A stretch of 18,453 nucleotides of DNA from Sulfurovum sp. (GCA_021159425.1 JAGGRU010000012.1:1-18453), one strand, 5' to 3'; shown: positions 1 to 8,052, counted from the first letter of the stretch. A program made the numbers and translations. The notes: generated by a model not told the origin, from the letters alone.

Positions 1-190
1 CAGCTAAAACAGTTTTTACTTTTGGTGAAATTTCACTAAGTTCAACCATAAGTGCATCCCATGCCTGATCTTCTGCGTACCACTCTTCTATACGTTTCAT
101 AGAATCACTTTTCTCTTCCTGGCTTAATGCACCTGATTTGTCAATATTCTCTTTGATCGTTTCTAAATGTTTTAAATTGCTTTTACTCAT
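1..190 (-). CDS. Unknown small acidic/helical protein, C-terminus outside window
   Basis: The first 63 codons of a minus-strand gene are visible, running off the left edge. The ATG at 190 is chosen because a strong Shine-Dalgarno sequence (AAGGAG) lies about 7 nt upstream. An ATG a few bases earlier is out of frame and reads only Met-Asn-Glu-stop. The visible product is hydrophilic and rich in Lys/Glu, with no signal peptide or membrane segment; it begins MSKSNLKHLETIKENIDKSG and looks mostly helical. It lies 11 nt downstream of the 69-aa gene and is probably co-transcribed with it and with the APC permease. I do not recognise it firmly. A DUF4404-like small protein is one possibility, held weakly. 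Confidence 0.7.
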   Translation of the reverse strand, partial: MSKSNLKHLETIKENIDKSGALSQEEKSDSMKRIEEWYAEDQAWDALMVELSEISPKVKTVLA

Positions 191-201
191 TCATGTTCTC
201 C

Positions 202-411
202 TTAATAGTTATCGTATTTTCCGGCTTCAATCTCAGATTTTAGCCCATCCATTGCTTTTTGCATCACATCAATGATGAGTTGTGCAGACTTCTTATCATC
301 ATTTTCGGGGATATCCCAATCAAATATTTTCATATTTGCCTTAAAAACTGCTCTTAACTCTGTTGTGATCTCACCTTGCATTTTTTCTATTTCTTGTTCC
401 TGTGGTGTCAA
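202..411 (-). CDS. 69-aa hypothetical soluble protein, TTG start
   Basis: A 69-residue acidic, helical protein without signal peptide, membrane segment or cysteine. The start is taken as TTG at 411. There is no in-frame ATG or GTG upstream before a stop codon, and an AAGGGA ribosome-binding sequence sits about 6 nt before the TTG. The next internal Met would remove the N-terminus and has no clear ribosome-binding site. It lies 37 nt downstream of the APC permease and 11 nt upstream of the truncated gene at the window edge, so it is probably in the same transcription unit. No family recognised; the compositional resemblance to its small neighbours suggests an accessory protein, which is inference only. 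Confidence 0.7.
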   Translation of the reverse strand: MTPQEQEIEKMQGEITTELRAVFKANMKIFDWDIPENDDKKSAQLIIDVMQKAMDGLKSEIEAGKYDNY

Positions 412-448
412 ATTGTTCCCTTTGTATTTTTAATATGATATTGTACTA

Positions 449-1747
449 TTATACTACTTTCTGTACCTTTGCATAACCCCGTGCTCCTATACTCAAAACC
501 GCATAAAGACCGGCAATAAAGAACAATTGGTCCGGCTGTGTCTTAAACTCATAAAAGAGAATGAGGGTTACCCCTGTTAATAGACCAAGAATAGCAATAA
601 TGGTAAAGAGTGTCGAAGAGTTTGTTCTTTTCCTTATTTTAAAATTAGCAATAGCCATCAGCAGAGAAACCAGTAAGAATGTAATACTTCCAAATTCCAA
701 AATAAGTCTCAAACCTCCCACAAGGATCAACAGTGTTGCTGTCGCTGCCATAGCTGTGATAGCATGGGTAGGAATATGTTTTTTTCGTTTGCTAAGAATA
801 TTTGGAAGGTATCCGTCATCGGCAATACGAGCCATTTGTCGTGATGAACCGAACATGGTGCCACTGATAGCCGAACTTGTTGCAAGAACAGCACCAATAA
901 TAACCAGGTTACTTCCCCAAGACCCCATAATAGCTTCCGCACCCGAAGCAAGTGCATACTCTTTATTTTTAATAAGATCTTCTACAGGTATTGCCATCAC
1001 TGCTCCAAGTGCAATAATAAAATATATGACGGCAACCAGTATCACAGCAGTATAAATAGCTTTTGGAATATTTTTTTCAGGATCTTCCATCTCATTTACT
1101 GCATTGATCACCAATTGAAAGCCTTCATAGGCAACAAAAGTAACAGAAGCAACGATAATTATATTCATCGTACTGCTATGATCAAAGTCTTTTGCAAATG
1201 TCTGCGTGAAAGTATGAAAATCTGTTTTCCCATAGTACATAAGTGCCACAGAGATTATAAATAAAATAACAAGTTTTGTATAGACCATCAAATCTTCAAG
1301 TCTTCCCATCCCTCTGACACTCCAAAGATTGACGAGTGCAAAGAGCCAGATAATTGCTATGGCAACAGCTTTACGTATGATCTCATTATCTGCAAATTCA
1401 AAGCCACTGATACCGTAAGAGGAGAAAGTATAGGCATAGAGAGCCAAGGTGCTGATATAACCGAATATCGTATACCATCCTATGAATGATGCTGCCATAG
1501 GTGAGTCAGGATAGGTACGTTTATAAAACGCATAGGTTGCCCCTTCATCTTTATAATAGACCCCAAGCTTGACATAGGAATAGGCTGCAAAAAAAGCGAT
1601 GATCCCTCCCAAGGCAATGGCAAAAGGAGCTAAAAATCCTACAATAGAGACAGCAATCCCAAGTATAGTGAAGATCCCACCACCCACCATACCGCCTATC
1701 GCAATGGCAACCAGTTCTTTAAATCCTAAACTCTTTTTTGATCCCAT
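449..1747 (-). CDS. APC-superfamily amino acid permease/antiporter
   Basis: A 432-aa polytopic inner-membrane protein with about 12 hydrophobic segments, the usual size for the amino acid-polyamine-organocation superfamily. Visible family hallmarks are the glycine-rich TM1 motif GGMVGGGIF (residues 18-26), which forms the unwound substrate site. A VAYEGF element (about 205-210) in TM6 is followed by the loop EMEDPEKNIPKA (219-230). Members take up or exchange amino acids or amines; the substrate cannot be read from the sequence. The ATG at 1747 lies 9 nt after the stop of the 77-aa gene and has no convincing Shine-Dalgarno of its own, so translation is probably coupled. A second, divergently placed APC permease of the same general type lies at 8039-9385. 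Confidence 0.92.
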   Translation of the reverse strand: MGSKKSLGFKELVAIAIGGMVGGGIFTILGIAVSIVGFLAPFAIALGGIIAFFAAYSYVKLGVYYKDEGATYAFYKRTYPDSPMAASFIGWYTIFGYISTLALYAYTFSSYGISGFEFADNEIIRKAVAIAIIWLFALVNLWSVRGMGRLEDLMVYTKLVILFIISVALMYYGKTDFHTFTQTFAKDFDHSSTMNIIIVASVTFVAYEGFQLVINAVNEMEDPEKNIPKAIYTAVILVAVIYFIIALGAVMAIPVEDLIKNKEYALASGAEAIMGSWGSNLVIIGAVLATSSAISGTMFGSSRQMARIADDGYLPNILSKRKKHIPTHAITAMAATATLLILVGGLRLILEFGSITFLLVSLLMAIANFKIRKRTNSSTLFTIIAILGLLTGVTLILFYEFKTQPDQLFFIAGLYAVLSIGARGYAKVQKVV

Positions 1748-1756
1748 GTTTAACGC

Positions 1757-1990
1757 TTATTTACTAGCAGTACTGCATTTTAAACTTACTGCTTTAATAG
1801 TATGCAACTTATTTAAAACATGCTCCAGTTCACCCATATTATCATTATATTGTTTTGTCAAAGCCTCTTTTTTCTTCTCTATCATCTCTATTTGCTTATC
1901 AATATCTTCTGGTTTAGCATGACAGTTTTTTGCTGCATCTGCCTCTTTTTCCAAAACCCAATCCATTGCTTTTTTCATAAATTCTACCAT
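1757..1990 (-). CDS. 77-aa small coiled-coil-like protein upstream of APC permease
   Basis: A 77-residue soluble protein with a central charged helix (IDKQIEMIEKKKEALTKQYN) of heptad-like pattern, suggesting a short coiled coil. It has two separated cysteines (in NCHAK and LKCST) and no signal peptide. ATG at 1990 is preceded by AAGGAAAT, a good ribosome-binding site. It is the first gene of a four-gene minus-strand unit; the permease starts 9 nt after its stop. A TATAAT -10 box lies about 30 bp upstream. No family recognised. Because of the tight linkage it may be a soluble partner or regulator of the permease; that is inference. Confidence 0.75.
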   Translation of the reverse strand: MVEFMKKAMDWVLEKEADAAKNCHAKPEDIDKQIEMIEKKKEALTKQYNDNMGELEHVLNKLHTIKAVSLKCSTASK

Positions 1991-2020
1991 TTTATTTCCT
2001 TATGATTTTTATTTTAATCG

Positions 2021-2026
2021 ATTATA
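2021..2026 (-). promoter_or_regulatory. Extended -10 promoter for the 77-aa/APC unit
   Basis: On the minus strand this reads TGTTATAAT, a perfect -10 box with the TGn extension, about 30 bp before the ATG at 1990. No good -35 is visible, which is usual for extended -10 promoters. A 7-bp inverted repeat (TTAATCG at 2014-2020, CGATTAA at 2042-2048) brackets it and may be an operator. It separates the downstream genes from the MgtC/DUF4010 gene that ends at 2072. Confidence 0.55.
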
Positions 2027-2071
2027 ACAAAAACACTTAAACGATTAACTGTCTACTAAAATCTTTAATAA

Positions 2072-3316
2072 CTACATTATACTAAAAGTAATGATCATGG
2101 AACCAATACTTAAAAGATAAAAAATAGCCATAAGCATTCCCGGTTTTCTACCTCCAAGAACAAAAACAATACCCAGTTTTACTATGGAGTTTACAATAGT
2201 TGCGATCATTATGCCGTACATAGCCGTAAGTTCAGATATTTTCACTTTTGCAAGTTGAGAGAGTGAAAGTGTGATGGCATCCACATCTGTCAAGCCTGAC
2301 AAGAATGAAATGACATAGACACCGGAATCTCCAAATTTTGACTGAAATATCCCGATCGAACCAAAGATAATACCAAACAGTAATCCCAATTTTAATGCTT
2401 CAGAAAGTTCAAGCGGATTGTTTGTTACAGCAATATGTTCCACTTTATGTACTGTTTCATTTTTATAAAGATAAACAACAAAAACAAGACCTGCTATTGT
2501 AGCTGAGATATAAGGAAGAGCGAGAGACTTGGCAAGACTGGAGTTAAAAACAGCAGTTTCTGCAAGCACCCTGATATACATGATCGTAGAGGCAATAGCG
2601 ATACCACCGACAAAGTTTTTCAAATACTCCTGCTTTAGTACATAGAGTTTTGAAAGGGTTATAGAGACTGCAGTCGACGATACAAGACCACCAAATATCC
2701 CTGTAAGATAGACACCTCTTTTATTTCCAAGTATCTTAATGGCTACATAACCAAGAAATGAGATACCGGCTACCAGTACAACCATGAGCCATGTTTTGTA
2801 AGGATTGAACATATTGAACGGCCCGATCATTTCATTGGGGAGAAGAGGCAATACAACAAAGGTCATAGCCAGAAAAAGTATGGCAGATGTAATATCGGGC
2901 GGTGTTATCTGTTCTTCTATTTTGACAAGCGTGCTTTTTATTTCAAGTAAAAGCAACATGATCACTGCTATAAGGACAGCATAACTTTCTAATGAAAAAT
3001 ACATCATCATACCCAGAATATAAGTTATAAAAGAGGCGATTTCAGTGGTAGATCCATGGAAATCGGTTTTCACGGTTTTATAAACATAAGCAACCAAAAC
3101 CAGTAAGCCGAACAGTAAAAGAGAAACATGAAGAAAAAATGGTATAAAATTTTGCATCCATGCACTAAGATAACCCAAAAGGGCAATCAACGCAAATGTC
3201 CTTGCCCCCGCAAAACCGGTTCGTCCTTTACGATGATAATACATTTCACGCTGTAAGCCAATCATTAGTCCTATGATGAGGGTAACACCGATCTGTTCTA
3301 TAATTGCTATTTCCAT
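2072..3316 (-). CDS. MgtC/SapB-DUF4010 family membrane protein
   Basis: A 414-aa integral membrane protein with two recognisable parts. The N-terminal ~140 residues are MgtC/SapB-like: GLMIGLQRE (16-24) followed by GFAGARTFAL (34-43). The C-terminal half matches the DUF4010 type, including GLTDVDAITLS near the end. MgtC-like proteins are linked to low-Mg2+ and acid survival and to modulation of ATPases; the transport role of the full-length MgtC-DUF4010 form is not established. The ATG at 3316 is chosen rather than a possible start at 3487. The first 57 codons of the longer frame lie entirely inside the Ca2+-ATPase gene and lack family resemblance. The start overlaps the ATPase stop by 10 nt, indicating translational coupling. 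It is the last gene of the antiporter-ATPase operon. Confidence 0.9.
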   Translation of the reverse strand: MEIAIIEQIGVTLIIGLMIGLQREMYYHRKGRTGFAGARTFALIALLGYLSAWMQNFIPFFLHVSLLLFGLLVLVAYVYKTVKTDFHGSTTEIASFITYILGMMMYFSLESYAVLIAVIMLLLLEIKSTLVKIEEQITPPDITSAILFLAMTFVVLPLLPNEMIGPFNMFNPYKTWLMVVLVAGISFLGYVAIKILGNKRGVYLTGIFGGLVSSTAVSITLSKLYVLKQEYLKNFVGGIAIASTIMYIRVLAETAVFNSSLAKSLALPYISATIAGLVFVVYLYKNETVHKVEHIAVTNNPLELSEALKLGLLFGIIFGSIGIFQSKFGDSGVYVISFLSGLTDVDAITLSLSQLAKVKISELTAMYGIMIATIVNSIVKLGIVFVLGGRKPGMLMAIFYLLSIGSMIITFSIM

Positions 3317-5979
3317 CGTATCCACTTGTAAATCTCCGTGATAATAAATATCGGCAATGCCACTAATACTATTATACCCCAATCTTCCCAGCCCATAGCA
3401 GTGGTATGAAGCACATCCTGCAAAAACGGTACATAAACGGCACATACCTGCAGACCGATCGTGAATGTGATCGCCAGTAAAATCCACTTGTTAGTGAAGA
3501 AGCCTATTGTAGTCATTGGCTCACGCAGAGAGCGGAAATTAAGAACATTCATCTTTTCAAGAATAATGATCCCTGTAAAAGCAACTGTTTGTGCAAGCAG
3601 AATGCCGTTCTGTGGATCTTTTGCAAGATAGTAGTGAAAAAGCCCCAGTGTTGCCAGCCCGATATAGCTTCCAAGCAGAATGATCATTATGATACCATGG
3701 CGATCGAGGATCGGTTCATGTACATCCCTTGGCGGGCGTTTCATAATACCCTTATCGGCAGGTTCGACCCCCAGAGCGACTGCCGTCATCCCGTCTGTGA
3801 CCAGATTCATCCATAAGATCTGTACCGGGATCAGTATCAAAGGACCTCCTAACAAAATATTGATAAAGATAGCGATCACCTCACCGCTGTTGGAGGCTAA
3901 AAGATAAAGTACAAATTTTTGTATGTTATCATATTCACGACGACCCTCTTTGACAGCATTGATTATGGAGGCAAAATTATCATCTGTCAGGACTATATCG
4001 GAAGCACTTTTTGCAACATCTGTACCTTTTTTACCCATTGCGATTCCGATATCAGCCTCTTTCAGTGCCGGAGCATCATTGACACCGTCTCCCGTCATGG
4101 CCACTACTTCGTCCCTACCCTTAAGGATCTTTACGATCCTGAGCTTGTCTTCCGGTCTAGCTCTGGCAAAAAGTACTTTTTCAGATAACACAGCAGCAAG
4201 TGCTTCATCATCTATGTGTGCAAGCTCCGCAGAAGTGATCGCCCTGTCTGTTTCAAGTCCGACTGAATGTGCAATGGAAGTAGCAGTATCAGGGTTGTCA
4301 CCAGTGATCATGATGATATTTATACCGGCTGTTTTTGCCATTTTGATGCCTTCAGGCACCTCTTCATGCGGGGGATCAATGATACCTGCGATACCAAGCA
4401 GAACAAGATCGTTTTCAACACTCTCTTCGGAATATTGAGTCTCTTTGGGTAATTTACGAAAAGCGATAGCAAGTGTCCTGAGTCCATTCTTTGCCATTGT
4501 TTCATAAGCTGATTCAATCTTATTTCTGTTTGTCTTGTCCAAAGGAAGTATATTCCCCTCTTTCAGAATATGTGTACTTCTTTCAAGAATGACTTCCGGT
4601 GCCCCTTTGACATAAGCCGTCAATCCCTCCTTTTCATGCAGAATGATACTCATTCGTTTACGAATAGAATTAAAAGCAAATTCACTGACGGTAACAGTAC
4701 TGCTCTTATCAGAATCCAGCCAGGCTTTATAGGCGGCAACAACCAAAGATGCTTCAGTCGGCTCCCCTATTGCTACCCAGCCTGAATCATCTTTTTGGAT
4801 CTTGGCATGATTGCATACCAAAGCACTTTTCAGGAGCATGAGAAGATCTGCATGACTTTTATAATCGATCTTCTTTCCGTCTACTTCAAAGTGACCGGCA
4901 GGATCATAACCACTGCCGGTCACTTCGATCTCTTCTGAAGGAAGCCATATCTTTTTAACAGTCATCTGATTTTGTGTCAGTGTTCCGGTTTTGTCGGTAC
5001 AGATCGTTGTTGCGGCACCCAGTGTTTCAGCCGCCTGAAGATGTCTCAACAATGCTTTCTGCTTTGCCATTGCTTTAATGCCCAATGCCAGCGTGATCGT
5101 CACTACGGCAGGAAGCCCCTCCGGAACAACGGCAACTGCCAATGCAATACCGGTAAGGAACATTTCAAACAGGTCTTTTCCAAGCAGCCATCCTATCATC
5201 GCAACAAGGACAGAAATAGCAACCGAATAGATCCCGAGTTTTTTGCCCAATACTGCAAGCTTCTTTTGAAGAGGTGTCGCTCCCCCTCCTGCACTTTCTG
5301 TTATGCTGGCGATTTTCCCAAACTGCGTCTGCATGCCTGTCTGAACAACCATACCTGTTCCCCGGCCATTGACGATCGTGGTACCCATCCAGCCCATATC
5401 AGACTGTTCCGCAAGAGGTGCTTCCTCTTCGACCGGCTCAATTCCTTTATGTACTGAGGCTGATTCTCCTGTCAGGATAGACTCATCCACTTTCAGATTA
5501 AAATTTTGTATCAGTCTCAGATCTGCAGGTATTCTGTCTCCGATCTCCAATAGTACGATATCTCCGGGAACAAGCTCTTTGGCATCAATGATCTTCTCTT
5601 TGGAATCACGTATGACCTTGCAGGTAGGATGCAGCATTCCTCTTAATGCTTCTATGGCATTTTCGGCTTTGAACTCCTGAACGAATCCAAGAATCCCGTT
5701 AAGGAAAATGATCACCAAAATCGTAATAGCATCTCCCGTTTCACCGATCGCCAGGGAAATCCCTGCTGCCGCAAAAAGTATAAGAATAAGCACATCTGTG
5801 AATTGTCGTAAAAATACTTTATACCAGGGGGTTCTACCTTTGCTTTTCAGTTCATTAAAACCATATTCCTCTATTCTTTTTTTGGCTTCTTCTTCATGTA
5901 ACCCGGTTTTTATATTGCTTTTAAATGCTCTACGTACTTTTTTAATACTTTGAGTCTGCCATAATGTATTATTTCCCAT
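3307..5979 (-). CDS. P2A-type (SERCA/PacL-like) calcium-transporting P-type ATPase
   Basis: An 890-aa ATP-driven cation exporter of the inner membrane. In order: actuator-domain TGES (170-173), M4 PEGLP (286-290), phosphorylation site DKTGT with Asp329, N-domain KGAPE (458-462), hinge TGDGVNDAP (629-637), and M5-M10. Comparison with SERCA shows all canonical Ca2+ ligands kept: Glu287 (E309), Asn697 and Glu700 (N768/E771), Asn725, Thr728 and Asp729 (N796/T799/D800), and Glu808 (E908). This supports Ca2+ transport over Na+, Mg2+ or H+, although Mn2+ cannot be excluded. ATG at 5979 is chosen over a GTG at 5994 because GAAGAGG stands 6 nt before it. It overlaps the antiporter stop by 11 nt and the next gene by 10 nt. 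Confidence 0.95.
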   Translation of the reverse strand: MGNNTLWQTQSIKKVRRAFKSNIKTGLHEEEAKKRIEEYGFNELKSKGRTPWYKVFLRQFTDVLILILFAAAGISLAIGETGDAITILVIIFLNGILGFVQEFKAENAIEALRGMLHPTCKVIRDSKEKIIDAKELVPGDIVLLEIGDRIPADLRLIQNFNLKVDESILTGESASVHKGIEPVEEEAPLAEQSDMGWMGTTIVNGRGTGMVVQTGMQTQFGKIASITESAGGGATPLQKKLAVLGKKLGIYSVAISVLVAMIGWLLGKDLFEMFLTGIALAVAVVPEGLPAVVTITLALGIKAMAKQKALLRHLQAAETLGAATTICTDKTGTLTQNQMTVKKIWLPSEEIEVTGSGYDPAGHFEVDGKKIDYKSHADLLMLLKSALVCNHAKIQKDDSGWVAIGEPTEASLVVAAYKAWLDSDKSSTVTVSEFAFNSIRKRMSIILHEKEGLTAYVKGAPEVILERSTHILKEGNILPLDKTNRNKIESAYETMAKNGLRTLAIAFRKLPKETQYSEESVENDLVLLGIAGIIDPPHEEVPEGIKMAKTAGINIIMITGDNPDTATSIAHSVGLETDRAITSAELAHIDDEALAAVLSEKVLFARARPEDKLRIVKILKGRDEVVAMTGDGVNDAPALKEADIGIAMGKKGTDVAKSASDIVLTDDNFASIINAVKEGRREYDNIQKFVLYLLASNSGEVIAIFINILLGGPLILIPVQILWMNLVTDGMTAVALGVEPADKGIMKRPPRDVHEPILDRHGIIMIILLGSYIGLATLGLFHYYLAKDPQNGILLAQTVAFTGIIILEKMNVLNFRSLREPMTTIGFFTNKWILLAITFTIGLQVCAVYVPFLQDVLHTTAMGWEDWGIIVLVALPIFIITEIYKWIRWK

Positions 5980-7180
5980 GATAAACCTCTTCACCCCAAA
6001 AACGTATCAGCAGTGAAAAGAGCAGTGGAACGGTAATAGCGGTAAAAGATGATGCAGCTACCAGTGCGGTAAAAAGCTTCAAATCAATGATGGACGCACT
6101 GAAAAGCAGTTGAGCAACAATGATCTCCGTCGTCAGACGGGCATCTAGTCCGACACCAATAATGATTGCCTCTTTAAAACGCAGTTTTTTCATCGGCACC
6201 ATCAGTAAAACACCAAAGAGCTTTCCAAATGTTCCAGCCAGATAGAGCACAATTGCCAAAAGAGGCTCTTGTAGAAATCCTTCCATATCGGCATTGAATC
6301 CGACCCAGAAGAAGAAGAGAACACCAAAAAAACCATAGCTTAAAGTCTGTGTTGTTTTAGAAAGTAATTCGCCTTTTTGCTCTTCATTTTCAAACAGAGG
6401 CCGCATAATAACCCCTGCCACAATGGCTCCGACAACCATTCCAAGTTCAACATATTCTCCAAAGCCCCCAAATCCAAAAAGAATAACAAGTGAAAAGATC
6501 ATCAGTGCACTTAGATTTTCAGGCTTCCACTTTTGCATAATGCGCGGCATCCATCGGTAAAAGATCCAGGAGATCAGCATAAAGGCGAAGATACCAGCCA
6601 ATAGACCTGTCACTCCTCCATGACTCTCACCTGTCCTGGAGCCTATCCAGATAGAAACAATAGCAACTAAAATGACTTCAATAATATCATCAAGCACTCC
6701 TGCACCGATAATAAAGGTACCGACTCGTGTTTTGATCATCTTAAACTCATCCAGGATCGGTACGATCACCGCTTCAGCTGTCGGCATACGTGTCATCCCT
6801 ATGACAAGAGCAATTGCCCAGCCGTAACCGTATAAAAGCATAGCAACAACACCAAGTATAAAAGGAAAAATGGTATTTAAAACAGTCAGCCATACAATGT
6901 CAGAACTGGATTTTTTCATCTCATCGAGTTCGATCTGCAGTCCTATATAAAACAGAAGAAAAAGAACACCCAGACTGGAAAGAAAGGAAAACATATTTTC
7001 AAAGACAGTAGAAGAGTGGATAAATGCAGAAAAAGGTGTATAGCTCAATACTATTCCAACAAATAACGCTGCTAAAATACTGGGAATACGAAATCTGGAG
7101 AGAAGATATCCAAAGGTATAAGTTAGTGCAAAGACTAAAGACAGAGATAGAAGCAGTTCGCCTAGCTCGATTTCATTCAT
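5969..7180 (-). CDS. CPA2-type cation:proton antiporter (Kef/NapA-like)
   Basis: A 403-aa membrane protein with about 12 hydrophobic segments and no C-terminal RCK/TrkA-N domain; it ends soon after the last helix. Family features are the TM4 segment GMTRMPTAEAVIVPIL (about 127-142), the paired aspartates in GAGVLDD (near residue 163) that carry ions in CPA antiporters, FFFWVGFNAD, and GLDARLTTEIIVAQ near the end. It should exchange Na+ or K+ for H+; the ion cannot be told from the sequence. ATG at 7180 has only a weak ribosome-binding site of its own (GGAT about 10 nt away) and overlaps the stop of a 15-codon leader ORF. It is the first full gene of the antiporter/Ca2+-ATPase/MgtC-DUF4010 operon. 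Confidence 0.92.
   Translation of the reverse strand: MNEIELGELLLSLSLVFALTYTFGYLLSRFRIPSILAALFVGIVLSYTPFSAFIHSSTVFENMFSFLSSLGVLFLLFYIGLQIELDEMKKSSSDIVWLTVLNTIFPFILGVVAMLLYGYGWAIALVIGMTRMPTAEAVIVPILDEFKMIKTRVGTFIIGAGVLDDIIEVILVAIVSIWIGSRTGESHGGVTGLLAGIFAFMLISWIFYRWMPRIMQKWKPENLSALMIFSLVILFGFGGFGEYVELGMVVGAIVAGVIMRPLFENEEQKGELLSKTTQTLSYGFFGVLFFFWVGFNADMEGFLQEPLLAIVLYLAGTFGKLFGVLLMVPMKKLRFKEAIIIGVGLDARLTTEIIVAQLLFSASIIDLKLFTALVAASSFTAITVPLLFSLLIRFWGEEVYHGK
5986..5992 (-). promoter_or_regulatory. Ribosome-binding site deciding the Ca2+-ATPase start
   Basis: GAAGAGG on the minus strand, 6 nt before the ATG at 5979 and inside the last codons of the antiporter. It is the reason for choosing ATG 5979 over the in-frame GTG at 5994, which has no such signal. 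Confidence 0.6.
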
Positions 7181-7224
7181 TTTTCTTTATCCAACATTAA
7201 CACATTTATATCGATTGATTCCAT
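7177..7224 (-). CDS. Putative 15-aa leader peptide upstream of the antiporter
   Basis: A 15-codon ORF (MESIDINVLMLDKEK) with a better Shine-Dalgarno (AGAAGGA at 7234-7240, 9 nt spacing) than the antiporter behind it. Its TGA stop overlaps the antiporter ATG in an ATGA arrangement, in a different frame, so ribosomes finishing the leader could restart on the antiporter. It could therefore act in translational coupling or attenuation. It shows no run of a single amino acid that would mark a classical attenuator. It is too short for coding statistics, so whether it is translated remains a hypothesis. Confidence 0.35.
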   Translation of the reverse strand: MESIDINVLMLDKEK

Positions 7225-7271
7225 AACGCTTAATCCTTCTAAATCACTTTTATTTCACAAGCATTAGTATT

Positions 7272-7277
7272 ATTATA
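7272..7277 (-). promoter_or_regulatory. Extended -10 box for the antiporter/Ca2+-ATPase operon
   Basis: The minus strand reads TGCTATAAT, a perfect -10 hexamer with the TGn extension, about 48 bp upstream of the leader ORF start and 92 bp upstream of the antiporter start. The -35 region is poor (GTATGA at 17 bp spacing), as is common with extended -10 promoters. Confidence 0.45.
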
Positions 7278-7352
7278 GCAAAGACAGTTTGATTTCATAC
7301 TTTTATTAGCTTATCAGTGAAGTATTCATATGTAAAACTTAAAAACCATTTA

Positions 7353-7380
7353 TTTTCAATTAACCTACGAGAGTTATAAT
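7353..7380 (+). promoter_or_regulatory. Promoter for the HdeD/APC/EI24 operon
   Basis: TATAAT at 7375-7380 with TTTTCA at 7353-7358, 16 bp apart, placed about 57 bp before the ATG at 7438. The -10 is a consensus match and the -35 moderate. Confidence 0.45.
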
Positions 7381-7437
7381 TAATAGAAGAAAATTTTATA
7401 AAAAATATAAAATTAATGATAAATTAAAGGAATTAAA

Positions 7438-8052
7438 ATGTGGAAACATCCAAAAGAATTGGAGCAGTTTGAGCTCTTTAGAAAAAATGCGAAGACCGTT
7501 GGGGTCATTTTAATGGTCTTGGGCTTTTTAGGTGCTATGTTCCCTGTTGCAGCCTCAGTGACAACACTGGTGTTTGTCTCATGGCTGTTGATCATGGTGG
7601 GGGTACTTACAGGCTATTTTACCTATGCTACTGATGCTTCCGACTGGAGAGGTTGGCTGAAAACACTCATCTTTCTTGGTGTAGGTATTTATATGCTGGT
7701 TTCCCCTGCAACGGGAATTGCTACACTCGGACTGCTCTTTTCCATCTACTTTTTCATGGATGCCTTTTCAGGTTTTATGATGGCGAGTTCTTTTTACCCG
7801 AATAAAGGCTGGGGTATCTGGGCTATCAATGCGATCCTCTCACTTCTAATGGCAATGATCTTTGTGATCGGATGGCCACACACTTCTGTGTTGCTCATTG
7901 GTCTACTGGTCGGTTTCTCACTTTTTTTTGATGGATTGGCACTGCTTATGGGTGTAAATGTTTTAAATAATGTGGAAAAAGAGCTTAAAAAACAGAACGA
8001 TCATACCTCAGACACAATAGATACAAATACAGTAAATAATGACAAAAAGTAA
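7438..8052 (+). CDS. hdeD: HdeD-family membrane protein (DUF308)
   Basis: A 204-aa membrane protein with about six hydrophobic segments in three hairpin pairs, the usual size and repeat-like topology of the HdeD/DUF308 family. In Escherichia coli HdeD belongs to the acid fitness island and helps high-density acid resistance, by an unknown mechanism. The N-terminus (MWKHPKELEQFELFRKNAK) is cytoplasmic-looking, and the protein ends in a hydrophilic Asn/Asp/Lys-rich tail of about 30 residues. ATG at 7438 follows AAAGGAATTAAA, a good ribosome-binding site. The stop overlaps the next gene by 14 nt, so coupling to the APC permease is likely. The symbol rests on family resemblance, not on shown orthology. 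Confidence 0.85.
   Translation: MWKHPKELEQFELFRKNAKTVGVILMVLGFLGAMFPVAASVTTLVFVSWLLIMVGVLTGYFTYATDASDWRGWLKTLIFLGVGIYMLVSPATGIATLGLLFSIYFFMDAFSGFMMASSFYPNKGWGIWAINAILSLLMAMIFVIGWPHTSVLLIGLLVGFSLFFDGLALLMGVNVLNNVEKELKKQNDHTSDTIDTNTVNNDKK

Larger units (their letters stand above)
7181..7437. promoter_or_regulatory. Divergent intergenic region between the antiporter and HdeD-like operons
   Basis: A 257-bp, strongly AT-rich gap from which both arms of the homeostasis locus are transcribed outward. It holds the leader ORF and a promoter candidate for the minus arm, and a promoter and AAAGGAA ribosome-binding site for the plus arm. I see no convincing operator palindrome or terminator in it. Confidence 0.6.

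Noticed and set aside
561..1055. Plus-strand 164-codon open frame inside the first APC permease
   Set aside because: Antisense shadow of a clear membrane transporter, with hydrophobic antisense composition and no ribosome-binding site.
3317..3487. Longer N-terminus for the MgtC/DUF4010 protein
   Set aside because: The extra 57 codons lie wholly within the ATPase gene, contain Cys/His-rich non-family sequence, and the MgtC domain starts right after ATG 3316.
3923..4438. Plus-strand 171-codon open frame inside the Ca2+-ATPase
   Set aside because: It is antisense to the highly conserved TGDGVNDAP region, has Ser/Ala-rich composition typical of antisense shadows and no family resemblance.
5980..5994. 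GTG start at 5994 for the Ca2+-ATPase
   Set aside because: The strong GAAGAGG ribosome-binding site is within these codons and points to ATG 5979 instead.
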